A stretch of DNA of 64,000 nt from Leidyana gryllorum EB-2025a (taxonomy: Eukaryota; Apicomplexa): NCBI GenBank assembly GCA_048772705.1, contig JBLWGC010000033.1, forward strand, positions 1 through 64,000. The letters are read 5' to 3'. A model generated the notes under the pieces. It searched no databases and had not been told where the DNA came from. It saw only the letters and a program-made list of their open reading frames with translations. Positions 33,954 through 44,800 of the stretch are shown piece by piece. Every line of letters starts with the position of its first letter. Position 1 is the first letter of the stretch. The position numbers and the translations under genes are program-made.

Positions 33954-36516
33954 TCACATACATTGACGGCAGTTGGGACAAATGGCGGGATCAGATAATG
34001 GTGTATCACCTTGTTCCTCCAACTTGCTCAACTCCAACCCGAGATGAACTATCTCTTCACCCAATCGATGAAGAACTTCACGACAGTTCCGGACTTCGTG
34101 GTGAATTGCTTCGATATCGCCTTTGTCATCTTTTGCCCTCTGGAATGACGAGATGGCAGCACTGAGGTCTGTCTTCAGATAGGTGAGGGCTTCCACGACG
34201 CTGTAGTTGGGTTTGACCGGGGGCAGCGCACCCTCAGCATCGCAGTGCGTCTCGCAGTGCCTCTTAGCCTTGCGCTGAGCAGGAAGTGTAGGTACCTTAA
34301 TAGCTTCGGAGTTTGAGGAAACCGTTCCGAGCGATGATTGCTTTGGGCGAGGCTTCGACCCTTTATCCAACGCCGATACCACAGGAGCCGCGACTTTTGA
34401 CAGAGAACTTTTGGTGAATGGAAGTTCAGGAGATGCCACGGAGGGGGGCAACCCGACAATACTTCCACTCGGCAACGGCGGTGATGACATCTTCGCCTCA
34501 AGGGTCGACAAGAGTCTGAGAAGAGGCAAATGGCCACCTGACCCACACTCTTCATAGGCGGCCTGGAAGAGACATCGTCGTAGCGTCTCTTCCCGTTCCA
34601 CAGAGAACACTTTGTTGCGCAATCTGTAACTGCAGTATATGCCGTGATGAAAGCGAACTCACGACTTTTTTAGCTCATCAATGCGAGATCTATGTTGTTG
34701 CGACGAATTGTGCCTCTCAGCAAGAACAAGAGAAGTGAAGTCGGTGATCGGTGCGATCGTCCTCAGACCATCTGTCCAGGACGATTTAGCGGAGCTGACG
34801 CGAGCCGTTCCCTCTCGCAGCCAATCTGTTGGGGTGTAGTAAGAGTTTCGCCGCTGAGCATCGACGAACACGACGGTTTTCGGTGGGAGTTGTTGATAAG
34901 CCGGCAGATGTTCGGTATCAAAGATATTGTGCCGGCAGTCTGCTGTGTCTGCGACGGTGGAGATCAACAACACATCACCAATGAGCCCCCCGAACCTCAG
35001 TAGTTGGGGATTGACGCCAACACAGTAGACCAACAAACTCCCCACATCCGTCACGGGACCGATCACAATTCTACCATCACCACGTCCGCGTGGAGCGGAC
35101 TCATCGAAGCTGGAACCATAGAGCTCGTTGAGGATTGACGCAACATTGGGATCTGGATTGGCGTACTCATCGCACTGATAATACCCCGATCTATGGGAGT
35201 TGGGTGGCGAGTAAGCAGAAAATCCAACGATTATATGACGAAAGTTCTTGAGCTTCGTATTCTCAAAAGTGGCAGTCGTTTTGACTATTGGACCTCCAAA
35301 TGTATCGGCGCTCAGAAGGGTCTCATTCGAGTTCGAGTTCAACATGTTGTCTGTTCCTTCCCAAAAGCTGGATGACGATAAAAGACCACACAGTGTCACC
35401 AGTCTTACTGATGCGTTGGAACGCTGACAACTGCTGCGGACCTCAATCACATTTCCGACACACTGATCTGACTAAATGTCACTTGAAATTCTTCCAGTGT
35501 GCTGCTTGGTGATACAAGGCTGCTTCCTTCTCCTTCACTGCCTGACAATGATGATAATAATATATACCGCCTATACCACAAGCTGAACCCCCCCTGCCCT
35601 TCAAAGCCGGACTGGACCTACCTCAAGAAGCTTTATTTCTGCTCGGAGCTGCTCTAGTCGTGGCATCCGGGCTCCTTCTTTCTTTGTGCTGCTCTCCGCC
35701 AAGGACTGCAAAGATTCTGCCTGTTTTGCTTGTCTAATAGGAGCTGTGGGATCTCTATTCAGCATTCTGAATTCACGCTGCAAATTAGTTGTTGTCGGAG
35801 TTTGAACAGAATGCCGATTTAAATCACTTTACCTCAGCTTTCAGGACATCTTCGGTATTGACCAGCTGAATTGAGCCGGGAGGCTTCGCGGCCTGCGGAG
35901 CCTTCGGGAAAATTTGATGTGCGCCGGGTGGAAGATCAGAACCATCTTCTCGGACGTCATGATCAGGCAGCACTACATGATCGCCGCTCTGATACCGCAC
36001 CCCATCTTCCACCATATGGGTGTCAACTTCGGTCGTGTCACCATCGGCCGTGTCACCATCGGCCGAGTCAACATCGGCCGTGTCAACATCAGCGGTGTCA
36101 ACTTCGGCCGTGTCAAGGTCGGCCGTGTCCAGGTCGCCCGTGCCAAGGTCGGCCAGCTCGTCTTCTTCAGACCCTGAGATGCGGTCTTCATCTTCCGCTC
36201 CTACAAAGTGATCTGCGTCGTCATCGTGGACCTGTAGAAATGCCGGGTGACGGTGTGATACTGCTAGAGCGCTATGGTGCTTTGGCCTTTTGTGATGCTG
36301 CTTTTCTAGGCCCCCGTAGACAGAAGGAATGCTTCGATGATGATGATGAGTTTGAGCTAGTGCGTGATGTTGGTGCCGAACTGGTTTATGATGCTTTTGG
36401 AGGGCCGAGTGATGATGTACCGTTGGATGGTGGATGTGGGGTTGGCTGTGCTTGCAATAAGGGCAGTCTGAGGTTAGGACATGGTGAATTAACACGAAAG
36501 TTAGAAAAAATCGCAT
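33954..36516 (-). CDS. His- and Asp-rich, probably secreted protein, 779 aa
   Basis: Five exons (35833-36516, 35622-35777, 35483-35541, 34663-35433, 33954-34623), all in phase, give 779 aa. The N-terminus is a signal peptide (MRFFLTFVLIHHVLTSDC). A histidine-rich region of about 80 residues follows, with HHH clusters, then an acidic tract and about ten repeats of the form D-T-A-D/E-x-D (36025-36140). A charged coiled-coil segment comes next (RLEQLRAEIKLLE, VKEKEAALYHQAA), then a folded-looking domain of about 250 residues (RIVIGPVTDVGSLLVYCVGV, LLISTVADTADCR). The C-terminus has Cys residues CPNCRQCM. I recognise no family. His and Asp clusters suggest metal (Zn, Ni, Ca) binding or a biomineral role, but that is inference. 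A donor-like site lies at the stop, so one more 3' exon (for example 33412-33760) is possible. A decayed partial copy lies downstream. Confidence 0.62.
36020..36145. repeat. Coding minisatellite, Asp-Thr-Ala-Asp repeats
   Basis: About eight imperfect copies of a 15-bp unit (ggccgtgtcaacatc-like on the plus strand). On the minus strand it encodes DTADV/DTAEV/DSADG repeats within the His/Asp-rich protein. Copies differ at single bases, so the array is likely to change length by slippage or unequal exchange. Confidence 0.85.
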
Positions 36517-36616
36517 GTGTGATTATGGTTCGAACGTTCGATGGGATCTTAGTTCGCAGGTAAACACCTCGAAGGACGGCATTTGAACCGGCTTTGAATG
36601 CAGCACGCCGGCCACG
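36517..36616. promoter_or_regulatory. 100-bp divergent intergenic region
   Basis: The shared upstream region of the His/Asp-rich gene (-, ATG ending at 36516) and the 59-aa coiled-coil gene (+, ATG at 36617). No TATA-like element stands out. Confidence 0.4.
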
Positions 36617-36849
36617 ATGGCCGTTATTGAACAGTTGAACGAAAGCAGTGATTTCATTGCCTATCGAATCAGTGAGGAGTTCGTGCTTTGCAAACGCAAG
36701 GTATTGGATGACTTGGAGGTTCGTGTGTCTCCTGCTGTTGATATTTGTCGAACGCGTTCTGTTGGTTGCAGGGGCAAGTACGCGAAGTGCATGAGAAGTT
36801 TGAGAAAGCGACCAGTCAGATGGAAAAAGGAATGAGGGATAAGGCCTAA
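36617..36849 (+). CDS. 59-aa coiled-coil protein upstream of PIG-M
   Basis: Two exons (36617-36718 and 36772-36849) separated by a 53-nt intron encode 59 aa starting MAVIEQLNESSDF. The product is almost entirely helical and charged (EGQVREVHEKFEKATSQMEK), with heptad-like spacing, so it may be a subunit of a coiled-coil complex. No family recognised. The stop codon (TAA, 36847-36849) is only 7 nt from the PIG-M ATG. It could be an independent small gene, the first cistron of a dicistronic message, or a regulatory upstream ORF. The intron and clean frame favour a real protein. Confidence 0.5.
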
Positions 36850-36856
36850 AATTGCG

Positions 36857-38739
36857 ATGCTTTGCGGGACCTACGTGATAGTCGCAGTGGGCGCCTTGCT
36901 GCATCTAGGCCTGCTGGGCTATGGAGTAGTCCAAGATAAGCTATGTGAGCCGGCCTTTCGTCAGTTAGACTTCTCTTACATAAAATGCGAACACTGACCA
37001 GTCAACCTGAAATACACCGATGTCGACTATCTTGTATACACTCAAGGCGCTGATGGCATCTTCACCCCGCCCACAGGTGTGTGAATAGGTCATTACACCT
37101 TCGCTTTCCGTATTGCGCTGCCAGAGGCAGGTGGAGATGTGGAGGCTGTATCAGCTTTCTTCACCCGTCCATCACCCTATCTGCGGTCTACATACCGCTA
37201 TACACCTCTGATGTGAGTTCATATTGGCGTCGGGACATTATGACTCGGCTTCGATACTTGCAGGGCTCTATTCACCTTACCGAATTACCTGGTGGGAGAC
37301 CTGGGCGGCAAGCTGGTATTTACTGGCTTCTCACTGTTGACGGGTTTCTATCTCTATGTGAGTTTGCGAAGACCGAGGGAGTCACAAATGTTGCAGCGGT
37401 TACTGAGTCTGCGGGGAGTTCAGGGTTGGACGAGGCATGCACTGGCCGGTATATGGCTGCTGAACCCGCTGGTTGCTCAAGTCAGTACTCGAGGCAACGC
37501 TGACTCGATACTGACTTGTTTGAGTCTGGCTGCGTTCTATCACACCAAGATGGGCTCTCCCGTCCTCGCTGGCCTGTGGTAAGACGCGAGTGTCGCAGCG
37601 GTTTCGTCAGCATGAGGTTTTGTTGTCGGTCAGTCTGGGCACCGCTATTCATCTGAAGATCTATCCGGCTCTGTACGCCTTTCCATTGCTCCTCTTGATG
37701 AACCCCAAGTTTGACTTGAAGGTGATTTTTGCTGGGGCCCAGAATAGAAATGCGTTATGGCAGGCGATATGGGCAAAAGCAACATCGCATGTCGACTTTA
37801 AGAGTCCTGCCATTGGAGGCCCGAAGCTGACAGCTTTGACACTGACTACTGTGAAGGCGGCTGTCGCTTTGTCGCTGATCCCCGTGCGTCTAATGTATGG
37901 GGGCATTCGCGCTCTCGATCGTAAACAATGGAAGTTTGGCTTATCGGCATTGGCCATTTTTGGCGCGTTGACCACTGTATTTTACCTTCAGTAAGCGGAT
38001 CTGTCAGCGAATCTGTCGACGGCTCCATAGGTATGGGTGGGTGTTCCTTTATGAGACCTATCTGTACCATTTTGTGCGTCACGACCACCGTCACAACTTT
38101 TCTCCTTTCTCACAATGGGCGACACTGGTCACTCCTGTTCGGTATGGAGAAGTGGATATTCTGTGGCCGCACAATTTGGAAGCGTTCAAATACGTTCAGA
38201 AGATGTCGCAGGTCAGTGCAGTCGCTGCTCCTAAATTGGACGTTATCATCAGTGGCCCTTAACTCTGGCATTGAGCTTCTTATATCTTAAGGAAGCCCCG
38301 GAAATTAGCCTGTTTGGCTGCACATTGACCTTTGTTACCTTCAATTCGGTGTCAACTGCTCAGGTAATCCGCACCCCTTCTTCGAACGCAACAACACCGA
38401 CCGCAGTACTTTATATGGTACCTCGCCTGGTTCCCTTTGGCATTGAGTTACATTCCGAGTTTGACACTCAAGAAGACTGAAAACGGCCGTCGCAGACAGC
38501 TGTGGGCGTGGCTCGCCTTAGTCGTCGTCCTGGGCATTTGGTTCGCCACTGAACTTCATTGGCTCTATTGGTCGTATCAATTGGAATTCAAAGGCCGCAA
38601 TGACGCTTTCCTCGGGGTGAGTCAGACTTTGACCCCGTACAACTTGATCGTTTTCCAGCTGTACGCCTCTACACTTATGTTCGCCTTTGCGAGTTTGAGC
38701 TTATTGACCTTTGTTCTTATGGGGAGAGGGAAGGCGTGA
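36857..38739 (+). CDS. PIGM: GPI mannosyltransferase I, PIG-M
   Basis: Eight exons (36857-36944, 37002-37076, 37125-37212, 37264-37578, 37634-37990, 38031-38211, 38292-38363, 38407-38739), all in phase, give 502 aa. PIG-M (yeast Gpi14) adds the first mannose, from dolichol-phosphate-mannose, to the GPI precursor on the luminal side of the ER. Family signatures: an N-terminal TM helix, then NLKYTDVDYLVYT with the DxD-type DVD, SPYLRSTYRYTPLM, WLLNPLVAQVSTRGNADSIL, LGTAIHLKIYPALYAFP, ETYLYHFVRHDHRHNFSPF, and FVTFNSVSTAQYFIWYLAWF. About ten hydrophobic segments and the length match the family. It needs PIG-X/Pbn1 as a partner in other organisms. Most introns are 40-60 nt and one is about 80 nt. 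The start is fixed by the membrane segment just after the ATG. Confidence 0.95.
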
Positions 38740-38827
38740 GAGGGGATGTGTGCGGTGTGTGTGCGCTTAGAGCTCGTGTCAACCTATCAATCGATGCATG
38801 TACCTATTTGATCGGAACTGATATCAA

Positions 38828-41800
38828 ATGTCGAATATACGCCGTGAGTTCCTCACTCATCCGCTCCTTCCACGTCCACCTCCAAACTATTAGCGCGGGG
38901 TGACCAGGGAGTCACTCAGGCAGTCGATCTTATCTCAAAAAGCAAAGATTCTCTATTATTGGCCAAATACGGTCTCAATGCCCTATCAGAACTGTGTACT
39001 CCTCCCAAAGTCCGCTTTCGGGAGAATGCACTGGAAGCTTTTGATGTCAATAAGGGAGAAATCGTACAGAATCTCACTCGCTTAGCAGAGAAACTCAAAG
39101 AAGATAGTGGAGAACAGGCCCTCAGCATAGTCAAAAGTGAGTTACTCCACTCAGTCCACACTCAATAGCGCCTCATCTCTCAGTTATATGGGGTATTCTC
39201 GAAGGTGTCCACCAATATCCCGGACTGTAAGTTCAACACATTCATTTTCACACAAACTACCATCCTCTGTCCAGTGACTATCAGAAACAACTCGCGACCG
39301 CATCCTGTCATGCAGACCGCCTGCTGTCTATCTTAGCCCACTTCCCGAATCCCGATCCTGAACTCTTGACTTACACAGTTCAGGCGGCTGAGAGAGGGGC
39401 ACACTATAATGTTATAGACGCCGAAGAAGCACAAAGCATCGGTGTGGGTATCCTCGAGTCGATGAGCAAAGCCAAACTCGATGAAGCTACTCAAGCCAAA
39501 GCCACTTTGGCCATTTGTGCCCTCGGCAACCGTCATGAGAGCTGTTTATATGCTTTCGGAGAAGCCGGTGCTTCACAAAATATCTCGGAATTCATCAAGA
39601 ATGCCAATCTGAAGGATAAAACGCAGCATCCACAGATCGAAACTGCTCTCAAAGCCGTGGAGCGCATCAACCGCGAATATGTCCAGAAGGAAGCTGATAT
39701 GGCTGACAAGATTCTCATTCTGGAAGTGCTGAAAGGAGTCAAGGCGCAATCGGGCACGCTCAAGAAGATCAATGAGCTAGCCACGAAAGGCATCCACGCA
39801 CTCTTCAGTGACGAAGAATTCATTCAAGCCTTAGACACAATGGGTAACGCTGACGCAGAAGAGGAAGAACAAGTTCAGTAAGTCATCATCGACCCCAGAG
39901 TTGCCGACACACGTGTGTGCCACAGGGCCCTTGAAGTCGCTGGTGCGCTGTGCTATGATCCAGCCTACGCACAAAAAGTGGTCGACCACGGAGCCGTTCC
40001 GAACCTTCTACAGGCTTTGGAGGGTGCCACTGGCAGACTGGTTGACGGAAGCACCGATAGGGTTAAAGAGGCAAAGGGTATAGCTGCCATTTTGAGTCTC
40101 CTTACCCGTGTTGCGGAAGGTGGACCCGACTTGGCAGGTGTTTTGGTTGAAAACAAAGTCATCGAGGCTTTGTACAACTCCCTTACTCAATTGGGTGAGT
40201 GAATTTAGCTTGAGTGATCCCCAACTCACATCTTCAGATTTCGAACGCGATGCCGATGTGGCTACATCCATGTGCGAGCTGCTCGCTATCCTTTGTTCCG
40301 ATGAAGAGGTGGCAACAGAGGCGAACGACATTGGATTGATCACTGAAGTGCTGCGCTTCATCGATGAGAACTGCAGTTCGGAAGGGTTTGGTGTTGGCCC
40401 TCTAAAGGTGCTCGCGCAGGTGTCTGTTTATGAAGATCTGCGCTCCACATTGGTGGACGGCAGTGCCTTTGAGACTACAGCCAAAGCCACTCAGTACCAT
40501 TTGGACAATACCCCTTATCAACTCGCCGCATTCGAAACAATGTGGAATTTGTGTGCAGATGTATCCGATCTATCCGAGATCTCCAGCAATGGTGGTTTTA
40601 CAGGTATTGCAGGGTCGCTCGTGGCCAACGCCTCGGACAAGATGCTGGTCGACAAGGCTCTGCAGGTTATCTCGTATCTGGCGGCTGTCAAGTGAGTGCA
40701 AGCTCTTTCTTATTACCCGGACACACACACTTGATAAATCTGCAGTGGTGCTGATGAGTATGCGGCGTGCCCCGAACTCATAGACGCTATTTGTGTGACG
40801 ATGTATGTCAATCAGGAGAATGCCACAATACAAGCTGTCGGTCTGGAGAATCTTGAGGCGTTGGTGACGAGTGCAGATGTCACTCGGGCCGCCAAGAATA
40901 TGTCTGCGGTCAAAAACTGGCGCAAGTCTCCCGACGAGGCTCTCCAAGCCATTGCCTGTGCCGCTGTCTTACCTCAGGTCTCTCGTTTGGGGGACGACGT
41001 GGAGTCCAGTGGAATGTTGGCGCCTCTGATCAATAATGTGTCGAGCCTGCTATCGGGCGACGGGACTGAAAAGTTCAAACAGACCTCGCTGCAGACCTTC
41101 TGTCTGCCGGATGAGACTGTGGGGTTCGCTCTGTACCGTGGAGCGGTCCAAGCGCTCGGTAGCGTTCTGTCCAAGTGTTCCGGAGAAGCCATCGATGATA
41201 ATCTTCCATCCCTATGCGGGCTGGTCTCGAACCCTACAACCCAGAAGATGGTCTTGGAGCAGCCTACACACTCTGTTATTCTGCTGGAGGGGGTCAATGC
41301 CGTGAAACTGTGTCTCGCTGTGGACAAGGCGACTCAGGACGCAACTTTTGCCAAGGCCGCCACCACTGTCCTCAAAACCTATGGCACCTTTGCTGAGTAT
41401 CGCAACATGACTTTGCCTATTGCTGAGTGTCTCATGGCGTTGGCCAAGTCGAACAAGAGCTCGGGAGCGGACGCGATGATCGACGCTGGAGCTCCACCAC
41501 TCCTGACACAATACTGTCGTCGTCACCAATTCCAGCCGAAACTCCTCGTCGCTGGGATGAAGACTCTCCGGTACACCATCCAGAACGCCTCTGATCAGGA
41601 CAAGTGCACTAAGCTCTACAAGAAAGAGGGGGCTCTTCAGATCCTCATGACTGCCATTCGCGCTTGCAGCAGTGATCCGGAAGTCCAGGAAGAGGCGCAA
41701 AAAGTCATTCCGCTCCTAATGGACGACGAAGAGGCCGACGAAGTCGCTCGCAGAGTGATCCAAGGCATTTCTGCTGCCAAAACACCCGCGCAACGTCCCA

Positions 41801-44800
41801 AGAATCTCCTGGTCGCTCTCAAGGAAGGCTCCGCCGCAGCTGCGTCCCCGCTGGTGGCTAAAGCGCTGGCCCGTCACGGCCTGGGAGAACTCGCCAAGGG
41901 GGTACTCAGCGATCTCAGTGGTCTCTCTGACGACGATCAGCTCAGCTGTCAAAAGGAAATGGCCACTATTCTCAGTCTTTCGGCTGCTACCGCTCCTGCA
42001 GCCACCAAGCTGAAGCAAGCCGGACTTTTTGAAGATGCCGTCAATATCCTCGGGAACCAACTCGAGGCGGGCGATGCTCAAGGCATCTCCATCGCCCTCT
42101 CAGCCGGTCACAGACTATTTGAAGGCTCGGATTCGGATGCACAGATCGCCAAGAGCAACGATCTGGTGGTGTCAATTTGCAACGCCGCCAGTACTTTTCC
42201 GGACGACCCCGCGCTCATTAAGAACGCGGGTAACTTCCTCGGATCTCTCGCTCGAGCGGACAAAACGGTGAGTCTCCACGTCGTCCCTTAAACAGCACCA
42301 CAATCGATTGCAGCGCGCTTTGATGAGAGATCCAAAGGTCAAACAATTGTTGGCGGAGTCTGTCGAGAAACTGAGTAACGCCACTCGTATGGAGGAGAAG
42401 AAAGCTCTCATCACATTGATTGGCGGCTGTCTCGCCGGCAAAGACGAGCAGCTCGCCAAAGACCTTTTGGGGCACGACCAGCTGTTGGAATCCTGCTTGG
42501 AAGTGCTCGAGTCTGATACCGAGGGTGATGCCAGCGCGGGTGCTCTGGGTATATTGGAAGGCCTCGGTGTCTGTGCGAACGCCAGAAACCGATGGAATGA
42601 CGTCACAGGGGACGACAAGTTGGACAAGTTGTGTGAGGGTACCATTAGCTGTATCCAGGCCAACTCTGAGGATCCTAATCGAGTCGCTGCGGCCCTTCAG
42701 GGATTCACAGCTCTCGTTCGTGCGGGCGAAGACAAAGCAGCGAATAGACTGTTGTTTAACGGAGGTGTTGCGGCGATCACGAGCAAACACGAGGGTCATC
42801 CTGCCGTCCGCAAAGCCCTGGCCGACTTGGCCAACACGTTGCCGCCGGTCGGGGCAGAACTGGCGGAGGAAATCGAACGGTGTATTGCGGCCTTCGACGA
42901 AGGTAACGTCCAGAACGCCGGAAAGTCCCTCGGCGTCATTCAGACTGCCCTCCGGGCTCCCATCGAGGATCCTGACACTAACTTGGAACGGATGCCCGAC
43001 CTTTTGGCACATCTGAACACTCAAGTCAAAGCCAGTAAGAGCCTCAAATGTTCCCCGCCCCTCATTGTTTGTCTCATCAGAACCGGGCGACATTGTGGGA
43101 AAGAATCTGGCGATTGCCAGTTTGCGAACAATGAACGTATTGGCCAACAAGTTCAAGGATGAGGAAGAGAGTCCCCACGGCCATCGGGCAGTGTGCGACG
43201 CGGGGTGCCCCGAATCGTTGCTTCTGATATCGGCCAAGAAACATCCCTTCTCTGAGCGCGGATCGTCCGTGAAACAGGCGTGTGACACAATGGCTCTGAT
43301 GGCAGAAGACGAGGAGACCCGCGAAACCTTTCTCGAGGCCCACGCTTCTATGCCAGTCTACGTGGAGCTGCTGGAGGACTTTGAGAATGAGCCCGAAGTC
43401 AAGGCTTCCATCATCAATCTGCTATCAAAGATTATCTGCGGCCCGCCTTCGCCTTGGCTCCAGAAGGTTATGGAGGATCAGGCCTGGAGAAACAAAGCCC
43501 TCGAGATTCTGATGGGACAAAGTAAAACGATCACAGACCCCACCAAGATGAAGAATCTCCTCGCCACTGTGTGTGCGATGGCCAATTTGGTCGGAGGCGA
43601 CCTCACTGACACCCCAGAAGGAATGGCTCTGATGGAGTTGGCTGGCCCGATGTTCGACATTATGCAGGAAAGCGAAGCCATGGACCCGGATATGGAGGAG
43701 CCCTTGATGGATATGATTGGGTCTCTGCGCCGGATGCCTGGAGGCCGCGAGGAGGCCTACAAGCTACTGCAAGGCGCCAGACAACAGCTCAATAACCTGG
43801 ACTGTGGATCGCCTTTCCGAGGTCGCTACGTAAGTTATACTTTTGTCGTCGTCTACCAAGTCGAAACCTTTCTATCAGTTCGCTCATCTCAAGGAGATTG
43901 GTTTGGAAGGCTTCCCGGATGATATCCACAAATGGAAGTTGGATGCCACTTTCGGCGAGTTGTTGGACTCCCAGGGCGCTGAAATCAAAGACATCTGTGA
44001 AGTCCTAACTATACAGATGCAGGAGGGAACGCCCGAGACTAAACAGGCAGTTCTGGAACTGATTGAAGAACAGGAAATCAATCAAAAGATCCTTCTTCCA
44101 ACTTATGAAGATCCTCCAGACATCTTTTCCGATCCCGAGGCTTTGAATGCTTACCTCAAAATGCTTGACGAAGCCTTGGGTGACGAGCAGTATGTCAGAG
44201 ACTTTATCAAACGCGACGATCTGATGGAACAACTCGCCCAATTAGCGACGGAAGCAGAACACGATGTAAGTGATTTGAGCATCTTTGGGCTGTGTGCGCA
44301 ACAATCAGCGTGTGTGTTCGATAGGAGGAGACACCAGAATTGCTGGAGGCTGTCTACGCTCACTTTGCGGACGTCGAAGACGAGAATGGCGACAAATATG
44401 AGTTTATCTTCAGCGACGGAATGGTGGTGAAGAATGTCCTCTTGAAGGAGTTGGAAGGCGCACCGCCTCCGGATGAGTTGACCTTGAAAAAGGTGTATCA
44501 CTTCCTGAAAGAGCGTCAAGAGGCGGGCGAAGACATCTCTCCGCTCCGAAATGAAGACGTGAGTCCCACTGCGTGTTGCGGCTGATTATTTGTCATTTCC
44601 TCTTTCTCCGCAGCCTGAGCTCGCCGCTTGGCACGAGTTCACATGGGAGCGAATGAGTCTTTACACCGGCTACGAGTCGTTGACAAAGAATGACTTTGCG
44701 GGTGATGAGATCAAATGGGGTTGTTTGATTTGGGAATTGTGGCTCGAGACTGACTACGATCTCTGCCCAACGGTTCTGGAATGGGACGTCCCGTACTCAC

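Noticed and set aside
37579-37633. Apparent 19-nt non-canonical intron in PIG-M
   Set aside because: A 55-nt GT-AG intron ending at 37633 restores the PIG-M frame and improves agreement with the family.
42218-43288. Long minus-strand frames inside the ARM-repeat gene
   Set aside because: They are antisense shadows of exons with strong ARM-repeat signal on the plus strand, and they encode no recognisable motif.
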